Assembly (NCBI GenBank): GCA_038030265.1
Contig: CM075939.1
Location: forward strand, 34,329,253 to 34,393,252
Source of the DNA: Corythucha ciliata
Lineage: Eukaryota > Arthropoda > Insecta > Hemiptera > Tingidae
Reading direction: 5' to 3'
DNA: 64,000 nt
The notes below the pieces were generated by a model. It made no database searches. It saw only the letters and a program-made list of their open reading frames with translations, and was not told the origin of the DNA. Shown here in pieces: positions 43,490 through 53,179 of this stretch (position 1 is the stretch's first letter; each line of letters opens with the position of its first letter). A program made the translations under genes and the position numbers.

Positions 43490-44040
43490 CGAGTTGACAC
43501 ATTTTTCCCCTTTTAGCAGCGAATCACCGTCTTTCAAATTTTCAGCCGGGAGTTTGTAATTTTCCTCAGTTAAAAAAAGTTTGAGCTTGTTCCATATTTC
43601 AGCCGCCATTTAATGTTACCCTTAATTTTAGCTACGAATGAACGTTTTTTTACGATGCCACAAATTATCGTGTTTCTCAGATTTAGCCGCGAATAACTGC
43701 AATTAGTCTCAATTTTAGCGTATTTTTTCAATTTTAGCAGGGAGTCACCGTTCATCTAATTTTTAGTCACGAATTAGCAGTTTTTTCAGTTTCAGCCACT
43801 TAGAAACAGCAGATTTTCTCACATTCAGCCTCGAATTAACGTATTTCTGGTTTGTAGCTTTGAATTAGCGTTTTTTCAATTTTTAGATTAAGAGGGTTTT
43901 CTCTTATTTCAGCAGAGAATTACTACTGTTTTTCTAATTTTTAGCCTCGATATTAATAGTTCTTTTACTTTAGCCATTAATTAGCACCTTTTCTCACTTT
44001 TAGCCGCGAGTTAACGCGTGTTTTCCGAATTGCCCTCATG
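43490..44040. repeat. Family 1 array, forward orientation
   Basis: Diverged units such as GAATTAGCGTTTTTTCAATT and TTTAGCCGCGA. The two MITEs at 43182-43452 sit within this array, whose first units are at about 43140-43178. Confidence 0.7.
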
Positions 44041-44637
44041 AAAAGTGTAACTAAGCCCGAGACCAAGTCCGGAAGCTCTGTCTGAAACCGATCCCGGGCT
44101 TCAGGCCAGGTCCTTCACTTGGTGTGGGGCGGGGGCGGTCCGGGCTGAGCTTTGAAGAAAATCCGAACGTGCGCGGCGACACCACAACAAATGTTGTGCA
44201 TAAAAGGTTTCTTTCTTCAAATATTCAAATTTAAAATGCACTACTCACTTGGCCTACGCCTTTTCCACGGGCGGAAATCTCCCTCCTCCTTGAATTATTT
44301 ATGCATACGGGGGGGGGGGGAGCTGATTGTGATTACAGGAGAAAGAAAATAGGAGGGGGAGTCCCTCTAATTGCGATTAGAGAGAGGAAAATATTACATA
44401 CTCCAGGCAATCCGCATCCGGAGGGCAGTTGTAATTTTTTGCAGCCGTTTTAGATGGCTACTTATACCTTTCAATAAAATTAATTAAAGCGTATCGATCA
44501 ACCTAAATAATTCAAGAAAAAAAAAGTCATTCTAACACAGGCAAACACATTCACGGAATATTTACTTTCTCTTTATTAAAGGGCCCGTAGTAATTGGGTC
44601 AGTGCTCCCTCCTCTTACCAACAACCGAACCCTATCA

Positions 44638-45039
44638 TCAGTAATATTTCCTCATGAATGCTTTTTGTCCCTTCGATAATGCCATACAAGCGCCTATCAC
44701 GCTTAGGCAAGGAACGTTTGCAGCCCGCGTGGATCCCCGCGGCCTGAGCTTGCCACGGGCCACGGGAACTGGACGACATTCAAGCTGACCAGCAGTTTTC
44801 TTTCCCGTCCATTTTACTGCATGCTGAAACCATTGCCCGAAAATACTGTAGTAAAATGGGTCCCCTCTAGATTGGCTTAGCACGACCGCTCCCGGCGAGG
44901 GGAGGTCCATCGGCTGAGACCAGGACCGAGTAGATCTGGTAGCTAAAGGTCTGAGGTTGAAACGGAGACTGGACATTTCGTGATTGTCTGGTGGGTCCAA
45001 CCCCAAACGTACATCCCGTTCATCTTTGATAACCTTCAC
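44638..45039 (-). other. Unassigned 133-codon ORF
   Basis: One of the longest ORFs outside the LINE. It is comparatively GC-rich and Arg/Ser-rich (NLRPLATRSTRSW, VPVARGKLRPRGS). I recognise no domain and no splice or promoter context. It may be a fragment of an unknown transposon or chance. Confidence 0.2.
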
Positions 45040-45354
45040 ACGTTGAAATACAAAATGAACTTCGAGGATTCGAGGAAACCTGTCAGGAGCGGTGGGTGGG
45101 TTAGGGGGATGTGCATGGGCGTAAGTAGCTCACGTTAGAAGAGTGAGCAGCTTTGGCAAATTGGCTTGAGCCTGCGAGTGTATTCGCCTTAACAATTAAC
45201 GAACGGGGAGGAATGGATCGAGTCGCGGCAACGTGGTCGCCAATCAGTGGCGGCGGAGCAGCGCTCCCGCAATCCGATGTGTGATGAATCGAGAAAAAAA
45301 TGGCTTCGTGTTGAATTTTCCTCCTACAAATTATCGTTCGCACCTCCCACAACT

Positions 45355-45860
45355 TGATTCAGGTTCCACGAGATTGGTTTCTAACGAGCTTAATCTGCAA
45401 ACTTTGGGCTTTGAAAGAGCCAAACCACCGGAATTGCTTGTTCTTATGTAGCCAAACGTGGAATTGGTTCTCGAATTTACCAAAATTGCAAAAATGGGTT
45501 CCGTTGGTGCCGAATCCACGAAATTGTTTCTATGAAGGCCACAAATGTGTGAAATTCCTTTCTTAAACCCCGATAAATATGACTTTTTAATGAGTCGACC
45601 CCGCTTTGGGTTCTGAGCGAGTCAATCCTTCTGAATTGATTTTTCAAAGGGCCAAATCTCTGAAATTTAGGCTTAAAGGGGTGAAAACAAGACAATTTCG
45701 GTCAAGACCATAAAAAAGAGAAATATGACTCTGGAATCAACTGTTTCGTCCTCCAGGTTGGCCTTTTTGAGTGATTAAAACCCGAGAAGATTGGTTCTTT
45801 TGGGATCCAAATCCACGAAATTCAGGCTTTGAAAGGCTTAACCTCACGAAAATCGTATTT
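45355..45860. repeat. Family 2 array fragment
   Basis: Units such as AACTTTGGGCTTTGAAAGAG and CCACGAAATTG; diverged and about 500 bp long. Confidence 0.65.
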
Positions 45861-46229
45861 TGATGTCCTCGATGGGCATTTTGGTTCTGAGGGGAAAGAA
45901 CATTTCGTGGCATACTCTTGCTGGCCTCAAAAATTGTATTTTTTGACATGTAGGCATAACAATATTTTCTCGGGTGGGGGGGTGGGGGATCTGAACTGCT
46001 CAAATTCTTGGTCCTCCAATGCTGGCTGACTTCCCCCGCCCATGTCGCCGATGTCCGGACTCTTCTCTGGGTACCTGGGGATACCAACCCAGTATCCTGG
46101 GGGAGCTAGTCAAGCCATTTTATAGGGCGAGACCAGTCAGTGCATCAACACGGAGAAGTATTAGAGAAACATATCGGGTGGTTGCGGGGGGATTGATCAA
46201 TTGGTAACGTGGAGACCACCCTGTTAAGT

Positions 46230-46700
46230 GCGAGAACGAATGCTCGGTTTATCGTTTATAGGCCGCGGAATAGTAAGTTGATCCATTAAAGGCGCGAATA
46301 GCGAGTTAATTGGAGTCCGAGCAGCCATTTTCCATTATACTCTTGAGCCATTACTCTCCCATCTTGACGGTGTGAATGGACATTTTTGAGAGCGTCAATT
46401 GACAGTTCACTATTTTCATGGCGTTTTGGCTATTAGTAAACATATCGTTAATTAAGTCATTTTTTAAGAGCGAATGGCTAGTTTGGCAAATTTTTAAGGG
46501 CTCGTTAAGTCAGATTTGCCGATTTCAGAGCGTGAATAGCCAGTTTGGCCATTTTTAAGGCAGAAAAAAATGGGCGCGAACCATCGTTTAGGGACAAGTG
46601 AGTTAGATTTGCTTATTTGGGGCATGAATTTGACAGTATTTCAATTTTCAAGGAGGGAATGGAATGGTGAGTTTGGCCATTTTTAGAGCGCGTCTAAATC
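46230..46700. repeat. Degenerate array, family 6 (GAATAGCCAGTTTGGCCA)
   Basis: Units of about 30 bp with theme AGAGCGTGAATAGCCAGTTT then GGCCATTTTTAAGG. Not seen elsewhere in the window. Confidence 0.65.
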
Positions 46701-48106
46701 ACCAAAGCGCGTGAAAATCATTATGCGAGTGGGAGACAAAGTTACAGCTAGTTGAATAAAGGAGCTTTGTCGGGGGGGGGGGGGCAGTGAAATTTTAAAA
46801 AGGCTTTGGAAAGATGTCAACGAATCGATCAATCGGATTCAAAACTACCACTCGAGATCCATCAGAGTCTGGCTGGACTATAATAAATTGAATCAACCCA
46901 CTAAACAAGGGAATTTTTATTTTATACTGTTGATCACGCGCGAGTTGCTCGATCCCTCTTCCAGTTAGTACATCAATACCGGATAACTATCACGACAGAG
47001 TAGGTACTACGGCGAATCCTTCACTCTTTTTTTTTTTGTGTGTGGAATACTTCTTTTTTGCTGCGTTCAAGAGACTTTGTGTGTGTTTTGTTGTTGATGT
47101 GTTTTATGTTATTGATGTTACTTGGGAGAAAAGGTGCCCAAGGAGAGCACCAACCGTTCACGATCGTTCTTTTCTTAATCATTGCTGCCTTATAACAAAC
47201 CATTTATTTAAACTCAGAATGTTCTCGATCAGCAGTCGAGAGTATCACTCAGTATTTAAATGTCAAATTTACCCAATTTTTCATGCGAACTGGAGAATAG
47301 CAACAAAACTACGAACTAATCACTCAGTTTGTGAATGCAATGAAATGTTACCTGCTTTTCTTGAAGAGACTGCAATGTAAAATATAATTTAAACGAATAG
47401 TTAATTAATTTCCTCTTTTTAATAGACACATGCTATACATACAAAAAACACAAGCTCACAAAACGAAAGCTACTAAAAAAGAGAAGCAAGCATTAAAAAA
47501 AGTATCATTCTTTCATTCATCGAGCACATGAAAAACACGTACACACATTATAATGACATGATTATAACAAGCTCTCCCGCTTAAAATGGAGCTCATTCAA
47601 GTCCAAACTACTTCATATCAATGTTCTACAATTACCTACTTTGAATAAGAACTAAATGCATAAAAAGTGAAAGAGAGATACACTTGGAAAGAGGAAACCT
47701 GTTCATCCTAAGTTCTATTGTTTTGGCGTAGGCCCAGTTGAACAAACAAAGAACTCCATACAAACATCTTGAAACAAATCGAGGTTGTTTATTCATACTT
47801 CGTTTTGAAAAAAAAAAAAAAAAATGTGCCCTACGTCGCTGGAAACACCTGGACCATTGTCATTCTAAAAAGTAGTTTTTTTATTCTTTACTCTGCTATT
47901 AACGTCATTATTCGAAACATCATTTTGTTTCTAAAAAAAAAGGCAGGCCTGTGTGTGTTGAAGAAAGAACTGCCACACGTCTTTTAAAAGACGAGTTGAA
48001 AATTTAAAAAGAGAGAGAAACCGAAAAGAACTCTCCTTCAGTCGAGAGGGTCTTTGTTTTTAAATTGACTAATGCACGGATATAAAATACTAGGTCTTAC
48101 TTGTAC
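46701..48106. other. Intronic DNA next to the PDZ exons
   Basis: Low-complexity T-, A- and G-runs (46772-46784, 47027-47037). The 114-residue plus ORF at 47036 has no domain. No exon recognised. Confidence 0.4.
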
Positions 48107-48175
48107 CTCACAAGGTGGTGGAGCACTTCGATACGACGGCACTATTTTAAAGGTGACGGATCCTCTCGCCTCGCG
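48107..48175 (-). CDS. CASK: CASK exon: last PDZ strand and PDZ-SH3 linker
   Basis: This is a small 23-codon exon, phase 0 to 0. It reads [20 protein letters not shown] and then [13 protein letters not shown] is the final PDZ beta strand. The short proline-rich linker runs straight into the SH3 domain, unlike vertebrate CASK, whose longer serine-rich linker is alternatively spliced. Acceptor TTTTATAG; donor GAG then GTACAAGT. It was too short for ordinary ORF calling and was found by looking for the expected PDZ strand. It is only 105 nt downstream of the previous exon but 27.6 kb from the next. Confidence 0.95.
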
Positions 48176-48280
48176 CTATAAAAACAAAAATAGACAGAGA
48201 GAGAGAGAGAGACAGAATGATTGAAACGCAGAGGAGTTTGGGTTAGAATATAGGAGCCACATGGAAAGTTGAAAACAAAC

Positions 48281-48445
48281 CAGGATTTTTTGAAGAGCCG
48301 ACACCGATTGATTGGCTACTGGAATGCCGTTAATTTCCCTAATTTCGTCGCCAACGTGCAGGGTTGCCTGGCGATGAATCATGCCGCCGTGCATAATTCG
48401 CGCGACGATGCATTTTCCCTCTTCATTCATTTTTAAAGTGATTCC
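48281..48445 (-). CDS. CASK: CASK exon: PDZ domain core
   Basis: This exon is 55 codons, phase 0 to 0. It begins [20 protein letters not shown]. The preceding exon ends in M, so the carboxylate-binding loop reads PMGITLK, split by the intron. It continues through [19 protein letters not shown] and the helix that contacts ligand side chains ([13 protein letters not shown]). CASK PDZ binds C-terminal tails such as those of neurexin and syndecan; that is family knowledge. Acceptor TTTCCAG; donor CTG then GTTTGT, a weaker donor than its neighbours. Confidence 0.97.
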
Positions 48446-49864
48446 CTGGAAATCGAACGTAAATGCTCAATGAATGATATAATTATGAAGACGTATTACA
48501 ATTTCAACACAGGACATTATTGGTAAACGAAAAAGTTGCAAAATGGTAAGAAAACAACAATCGGTTTCACAAATTAATTAATTAAAATGACTAATTTTAG
48601 GTTATTTGCTTATACATTGTATTGTGCATAGCACAGAACGAAGCTTGAGGATGAAGGATTGTCTTCACCTAAGTTTCCGCTTAATCAAACCATCGAACAA
48701 CCAATAAATCTCCCCCCCCCCTCATCTCATACCATTCTCATTACAAAAATAATCAAGAACCCAACTTCAATCCCTATAAAAACTAAGAACCAACGGGCAC
48801 GTTGAATTCATTGGGATTCCTCTGAAGTAAAATAATGTTAACACTTAATTCTTCTCCTGAACTACGCTTCCGCCGCCGCCACGCCAGGTAAGTAGTATTT
48901 CCTTGTGACCAAAATTTTTTAAAAATTGTTAGTGATGGGTGGTAGGACGTTATTGAAGTTCGAAAGAAGGTTTAAAAGGACATTGAGCTAACTTCTACAG
49001 ATTCGGATAACATTTTTACATCAGCCAGGAACAACCAAGGACGCGAATACGGGATTGAGTTGCTAAATAATAATTCAACAAAATGAACGAAATAATTATG
49101 AGAATATAAAAATGACCGAAATTTGGGGAAGAAGAAGCTAAACAATAAACAACAAGGTCTGCCATTTATAATTGTTTGCCATTCATGAAAAAAATATAGC
49201 GAAGCTTCGCTAAGTCAGTGGGTGACACCTTTTCCTATACGCGAGAAGAAGAGTTTAGGAATTCACGTCATTCGTCAAGACGATGGCGATTAATTAATCT
49301 GGATTATGACTCCCCCCGTCCACTAAACCATCCTTACATATCCCCCTGCACCTTCTAGAAAATACTATAATCATTGTCATCCCCCTTCCAGGGATGACAC
49401 ATTTTCACGATTTGCGAGAGAGGGATGAGGAAATGGGAGCACAACAATCCTGAGGTGAATGAGTGTCTCAGCCTGAATTGTGACTCAGCCTACAGCCATT
49501 AGTTAAGCTTACTTTGTCAGTATTAGGTCAAAAGACAGAAGAAAGGAAATAACTGTGTCCTGGAATTAAAATCACCTACTCTCTGCCTTCACGAAGTTTC
49601 CATCTTGTTAATAATTTAAGTTAGACTAATGTTTATGAGCCAAGGAGTGTAGTGTTCACTAATTATAGTCATGAGTAGAATAGGTAAACTTCAAATCCAG
49701 TGTAAATGGTCAAGCGGGGGGGGGGGAGAGGCCTGAAATCTTCCTAGAAAAAACAAACTCGAAGCCCGACCCACACACACCAGCTTGAATATACGACGCG
49801 GCATAACCGGGTACGGCCTATGGAATCCTCCCAAGAACATCGTTACTTGTATGCCAAGACATAA
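48446..49864. other. Intronic DNA, nothing recognised
   Basis: The PDZ-proximal part of the 4.5-kb intron. C-run 48712-48721 and G-run 49716-49726 only. No array or exon candidate. Confidence 0.4.
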
Positions 49865-50051
49865 AGCCTCGCTTACACGGGGCTAGCTTACAAGCTAAAA
49901 GCCAGCGAGTGGCTATGTAAATTAGCCCGCCTTTCTATTTTTGCTGCTATTTACACTGGGATAGTGAACAAAGACGATGATACGGGGCGAGTTTACACGC
50001 TGCTAGCGATCTCGCTTTTAGCTAGTAAACTAGCCCCGTGTAATCGAGGCT
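49865..50051. mobile_element. TAA-target MITE (AGCCTCG ends)
   Basis: 187 bp with inverted ends AGCCTCGMTTACACGGGGCT extending through AGYTTAC, flanked by TAA at 49862-49864 and 50052-50054. PIF/Harbinger-like by target duplication. Arms of about 50 bp. Confidence 0.8.
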
Positions 50052-50149
50052 TAAGGTTCAACGAACAACACGAGGAATTCTAAGGGGAAAAATGTAATTC
50101 AACCTACGTGGTGTTAAAAAGACAACGAAGAAATCGAGAAGCAAAGGAA

Positions 50150-50420
50150 CGCTCGAGGAAGAAAAAAACCCCAATTCGCAGCAAAAGTGGAGACAACGCC
50201 AACTCGAGGTTAAAATTTAGAAAACGACAATTCGCTATTTCTGGAAGCAACTTGTGGCTAACGTGAGAAACAAGCGGCTGCGGCTAATTCGTGACTAAAA
50301 GTGGAAAGAATCGCTAGTTCGTGGCTAAAATTGTGGAAATGCGTGAATTCACAGCTTGAGGAAAAACGCTTATTCGATCTGCTGAAATTGAGAGAAATCA
50401 TTCGGAGCTAAATATCTGTG
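50150..50420. repeat. Family 1 array fragment, reverse orientation
   Basis: Units such as GTGGCTAAAATTGTGGAAAT. About 270 bp, strongly diverged. Confidence 0.6.
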
Positions 50421-50429
50421 ACATAGTAG

Positions 50430-51370
50430 GTTTTGGGTCCCAAAAATATCCTGCAAATTGGAAGTTTATAATCTTAAGGGTCTTTTTCTTATAGAGCCCG
50501 TGGATTCAGGGCTAGTCAGCCCCGACAGAACCCCAAGCTTAAATTTAACGAAATAGGAAGTTTCGGGGAAATTTCATCGAAATGACAAAAATTTTGTGTA
50601 CTTTTTTTGTGAAATTGCGAGATTCGGTAACTGTTTTACGCGTGGCCGCTTCCCCCTCGGTCCAGCCGGCCCCGAGATAGAGATCTCCCAAACGAATTCC
50701 TGGTCGATTATACATTGAATGGACATTTCAAGTGAATTTGCCAGTTCAGGGTCTTAATTCAAGCAAAATTGGCAGTTTCTGAGCCTGTATTGTGGGGGAT
50801 AAACCCAGGCTAGCCGGTACCATGAAACATCCCCAAACGCTTGACGAATACCTAAGAAATTGGAAGTTTCCTGGCTGGAATATCCACGCGATTGCAAGTT
50901 TCGGGTCTTAATTACGGAAATATGGCAAGTTTTGCGTCTTAATTTCAGAGAATTTGCAAGTTTTGGAGCCTATTTTTCTAGAGGCCGATAATCGCCTGAG
51001 CTTGATGAAACTAGTGAACCCCTCCCACCGACTTTCATTATCCGACGCGTTCATTTTTGAGACGAATACACTCGAGGTCTCAGGGGAATGCGAAAAACCG
51101 TCCTGCCGTCCTGCCAAAGTTGGTATTATTACAGGGCCTTCAGGCGAGACCCAAATAGAAAATAAATATCTCTAACATCGGCCGACCATTGAAATGAATA
51201 AACTCAAGCTCGGCAGGTGCAATCCGCTTGCAATGCGGTTGTACTCAAGCTAGGCGGCCCCAACAGCACTCAAAGCCAGACGAATATTGAATGTTTTCTG
51301 TGTGAATATACATGTACACGAAATGGACACTTTCGGGCCGTAATTTAAGGGAAGTTGCAAGTATAGGGTT
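50430..51370. repeat. Family 3 array, opposite orientation
   Basis: AT-rich subunits with GCAAGTTTTGGAGCC / GGGTCTTAATT alternate with GC-rich blocks at about 50515, 50645, 50815 and 51245 (for example CAGCCGGCCCCGAGAT). Complementary in theme to 24280-25440. Confidence 0.6.
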
Positions 51371-51613
51371 AGACTCCGAGAGCGCCCCATGCTACGCTTG
51401 ATGCAAGCCGTGATCCATCCCCCCCCCACCTGCCAGTTGCAGGCTCAGTCGTAACGATTTAACGACAGACAAGGAATGAGCGAAGTTTTATTACTATGAT
51501 TATAATTTCCTCCAAGCTGTTAATTCTCCTTCAAATTTCTACGAGCAAGAAATTTTGCTCTGGAACTGCTCTTCAGCCTGTGGCAATTGGATAGCTCACT
51601 AAACTTTGCTCCT

Positions 51614-51887
51614 GCGCGCCTCGATGGTGTAATGGATACAATGCTCGCTTCGCAACTTAGCGGGCCTGGGTTCGAATCCAGCCATTGTCCATTACAATAT
51701 AAGGCCGCGGGCTTGCTGTGACACGGCGCACTCGGCTTCGTGTGGGCGTTCCCGGCGGTGTGCGTTCAACAAACCGCGCACCGACCGAAGTGCACAGTTA
51801 GATCTGCGTATGGCGTAGGAGCCCAATGGAGGCTTAGGCGCCAGCCGGGTTCAAAGCCCGGCGCGCCACCAAAAAAAAAAAAAAAAA
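51614..51887 (+). mobile_element. tRNA-derived SINE with poly(A) tail and 13-bp target duplication
   Basis: Flanked by perfect AAACTTTGCTCCT (51601-51613 and 51888-51900). A-box TGGTGTAATGG (51625-51635) and B-box GGTTCGAATCC (51669-51679) both match consensus exactly, so an RNA polymerase III promoter is intact. The 3' end has a second T-arm-like hairpin, CCGGGTTCAAAGCCCGG, followed by CGCGCCACC and a run of about 20 A (the last few may belong to the duplication). The element begins GCGCGCC and ends with GGCGCGCC, suggesting a head and tail both of tRNA origin. Looks recently inserted. Confidence 0.88.
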
Positions 51888-51900
51888 AAACTTTGCTCCT

Positions 51901-52987
51901 AGGCGGCCCTAGTGGCAAACGGATCGCCTAAAATTTTATCAGGGCAGCGCTGGAGCCGGCCTAAAGCAGATTTTCGTGAAAGTGGAAAACGCCATAAAAA
52001 ACTGTTCGACTTAATCGAGAGCAGCACAGATGATTCCTCGACCCTCCTCAATTATTCCCTCGTCTGCACCTCGGCATTCATTTTCTCGCCTTATTTCGGC
52101 AGCTATCATGGATTTTAAGGTCTCGTTTCAACCTCCAGGAAATAATGCATATTATGCATCAGTATCCTTTTCCAAATTTCTTCTCCTACATAAATTGAAA
52201 ACTCCTTTGAAGTTTCACTTTCCAGTTTCACGCTCTTCTTTCGACTTACTCAAAAAAGCGGATACTACTACATTTGCAGTATTACCTGGAAATTTAAACG
52301 ATACTTAAAATACAGGATTGGATCAGAATAATACGAGATACCACGTGTTGACGATGGGCTCCACCTTAGTGGGGGGGGGGGGCGGATTTTGTGATTATGA
52401 ACTCACATACTAGCTGTATTATTTAGAAGTCTTTGATTACCATTGGAACCCCTAAAGTTGCCGCTTTGTTCACAATATAAAACATGGATCCCAATAATGA
52501 GAGCGCCACCATTTTAAAACGGATTATACAATTGAACCCAACGCAGAAGTCGAGGAATCAAAGGTTATTCGTTTCCCTTGTTATTTTCGATTTATTTCAG
52601 TGCAGCGTACTGCGAAAAAGAACTATCTTTACGACCTTACTCGTCGTTCGGAAAATCTGTTTTTTTTTTACTCCGGGAAACAAAAAGAAGAGAATGGGAA
52701 GGAGGTGAAGTTTCAATCATTAAAGTTTTTCATTTAAATTCGCCGGAATTATTGTCCTAACCGCTCCTCCCCCCTCCCCATCGTATAGAATGTGCAATCT
52801 ATAAAATATCAGGGAACAGAAACCCCCTGGTAATGAAATCGCCGGGTTGAACCTCCGGGTGAACTCCGGAGGTTGATTCTTTTGTTTTCGGTATTTCGCT
52901 GCTCATTTGTTTTCATTGCTTGCCTGTCAATTAATGGAATTTGACAGGGCTCTTTCTCTGTCACCTCCTCTAATCGTCAATTCTCAC
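51901..52987. other. Intronic DNA, nothing recognised
   Basis: Between the SINE and the L27/PDZ-linker exon. G-run at 52371-52382. Short ORFs lack domains. Confidence 0.4.
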
Positions 52988-53179
52988 CATGGGCTCATCC
53001 GTGTTCTTTTGAAATTGAACGAGTCGCACTCTGGTGACATTTTCCAATTCGAGGTCGCCGTTCGGCGCGTCGAAATCGTCATCTTCTCCATTTAAATAAG
53101 GCAGTGGCGGTGGAGTGACTCGAATAGCGTCTTCGCCGTATATTTCGTGTGCGACCACGTCGTGTGTTTGAAGGAGAGC
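52988..53179 (-). CDS. CASK: CASK exon: end of second L27 and linker into PDZ
   Basis: This exon is 64 codons, phase 0 at both ends. It opens [20 protein letters not shown], the last helix of the second L27 domain, which pairs with L27 partners. A short acidic linker follows ([14 protein letters not shown]). It closes with [18 protein letters not shown], the first strand of the PDZ domain. The acceptor is a T-rich tract ending TTTACAG; the donor after the ATG of DEPM is GTGAGAATT. The linker is shorter and more acidic than the vertebrate one as I recall it. The preceding L27 exon was not found in the 10.8 kb upstream of it. Confidence 0.96.

Larger units (their letters stand above)
3285..53179 (-). 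other. CASK: CASK gene, 3' half (10 coding exons)
   Basis: CASK is a MAGUK scaffold at synapses and cell junctions that links membrane proteins (through PDZ), L27 partners such as Veli and Mint, and the cytoskeleton. The ten exons join into one open frame of 452 residues plus stop. Exon lengths in transcript order are 192, 165, 69, 99, 139, 120, 111, 108, 176 and 180 nt; the sum is 1359, divisible by three, and the phases agree at every junction. Introns in the same order are about 4.5 kb, 105 nt, 27.6 kb, 86 nt, 9.7 kb, 67, 69, 73 nt and 6.3 kb. Full CASK is about 900 residues, so this is the C-terminal half. No exon for the kinase-like domain or the first L27 was found before base 64000. 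Family identification is from recognised sequence; exon edges are read directly from splice sites. Confidence 0.96.
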
